The notes under the pieces: generated by a model
What the model was told of the DNA's origin: nothing
What the model saw: the letters and a program-made list of their open reading frames with translations, nothing else
The model's database searches: none
Program-made: the position numbers and the translations under genes
Shown here: positions 21,259 to 21,333 of the stretch, piece after piece
Layout of the letters: each line of letters begins with the position of its first letter
Position numbering within the stretch: the first letter of the stretch is position 1
NCBI GenBank assembly: GCA_934635045.1
Contig: CAKTZA010000066.1
Coordinates: 1-21,333, forward strand
Direction of reading: 5' to 3'
From: an uncultured Kiritimatiellota bacterium
GTDB lineage: Bacteria; Verrucomicrobiota; Kiritimatiellia; RFP12; UBA1067
Length of the DNA stretch: 21,333 nucleotides

Positions 21259-21333
21259 GTAGAGTAGAGACCCACGCCTCGGCTTCGCCGATGCGACTTC
21301 CCCCTCATCAAACCGGACGTGCGGATTTCCCGC
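21259..21333 (-). mobile_element. 3' end of a group II intron (domains V and VI, cut by the window edge)
   Basis: On the minus strand the window edge begins GCGG-GAAA-TCCGC-ACGTCCGGTT, which matches the tip of domain V: a GAAA tetraloop, then the bulge and the 3' arm; the 5' arm with the AGC triad lies outside. After TGATGAGGGGG comes a hairpin of 8 pairs with a GAA loop (21275-21295), in the place of domain VI. The sequence then runs to CTCTACTCTAC, a usual kind of 3' splice end, placed at 21259. The reverse-transcriptase gene, if present, is outside the window. Confidence 0.75.

Overview
The window looks like part of a moderately GC-rich chromosome of a Gram-negative bacterium of the Verrucomicrobiota/Kiritimatiellota type, possibly gut-associated. 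This is inference from the mix of an exported GH2 glycosidase, an outer-membrane barrel protein, lipoproteins and GGGG-CCCC interspersed repeats. No rRNA or marker phylogeny is available here. Nearly every gene is on the minus strand; the only clear plus-strand gene is a small helix-turn-helix regulator.

Left part (1-5013), reading along the minus strand: an outer-membrane barrel protein, secG with an SDR epimerase 12 nt behind it, a LarA-like nickel-pincer racemase with all four catalytic residues, and fmt. An intact IS1380-family insertion sequence (5030-6881, 17/20 matching terminal repeats, TTAA target duplication) sits directly before the Shine-Dalgarno of the barrel protein and cuts it off from its native promoter.

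Middle (6943-13691): a complete mntA-hepT (type VII) toxin-antitoxin pair. Then comes a sugar-use operon of exported GH2 glycosidase, flavodoxin-fold oxidoreductase and FGGY sugar kinase, and then a PHP phosphoesterase with a small leader ORF. Five minus-strand genes (fmt, larA-like, mntA, GH2, the PHP leader) share one start architecture: an extended -10 (TGnTATAAT), 7-8 nt, then ATG, with no room for a ribosome-binding site. This predicts leaderless mRNAs. secG, in contrast, has a -35/-10 promoter with a leader and a Shine-Dalgarno.

Right part (13700-21333) is accessory DNA. It holds clusters of short GGGG-CCCC repeats, an orphan HipB-like regulator whose partner gene is cut off after a few codons by one of these repeats, a RhuM-Fic protein with a Doc-type motif, and a 62-bp repeat that also occurs inverted near 7.8 kb. 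It continues with a group of four secreted or membrane proteins of unknown family, and a SIR2-like protein with a four-cysteine zinc site. The SIR2 start codon lies inside the end of another reading frame on the same strand. That frame runs to a junction with the 3' end (domains V and VI) of a group II intron entering from the right edge. The likely reading is a two-gene operon, unknown gene plus SIR2 effector, interrupted by a splicing-competent intron. This is the best candidate here for an undescribed system.
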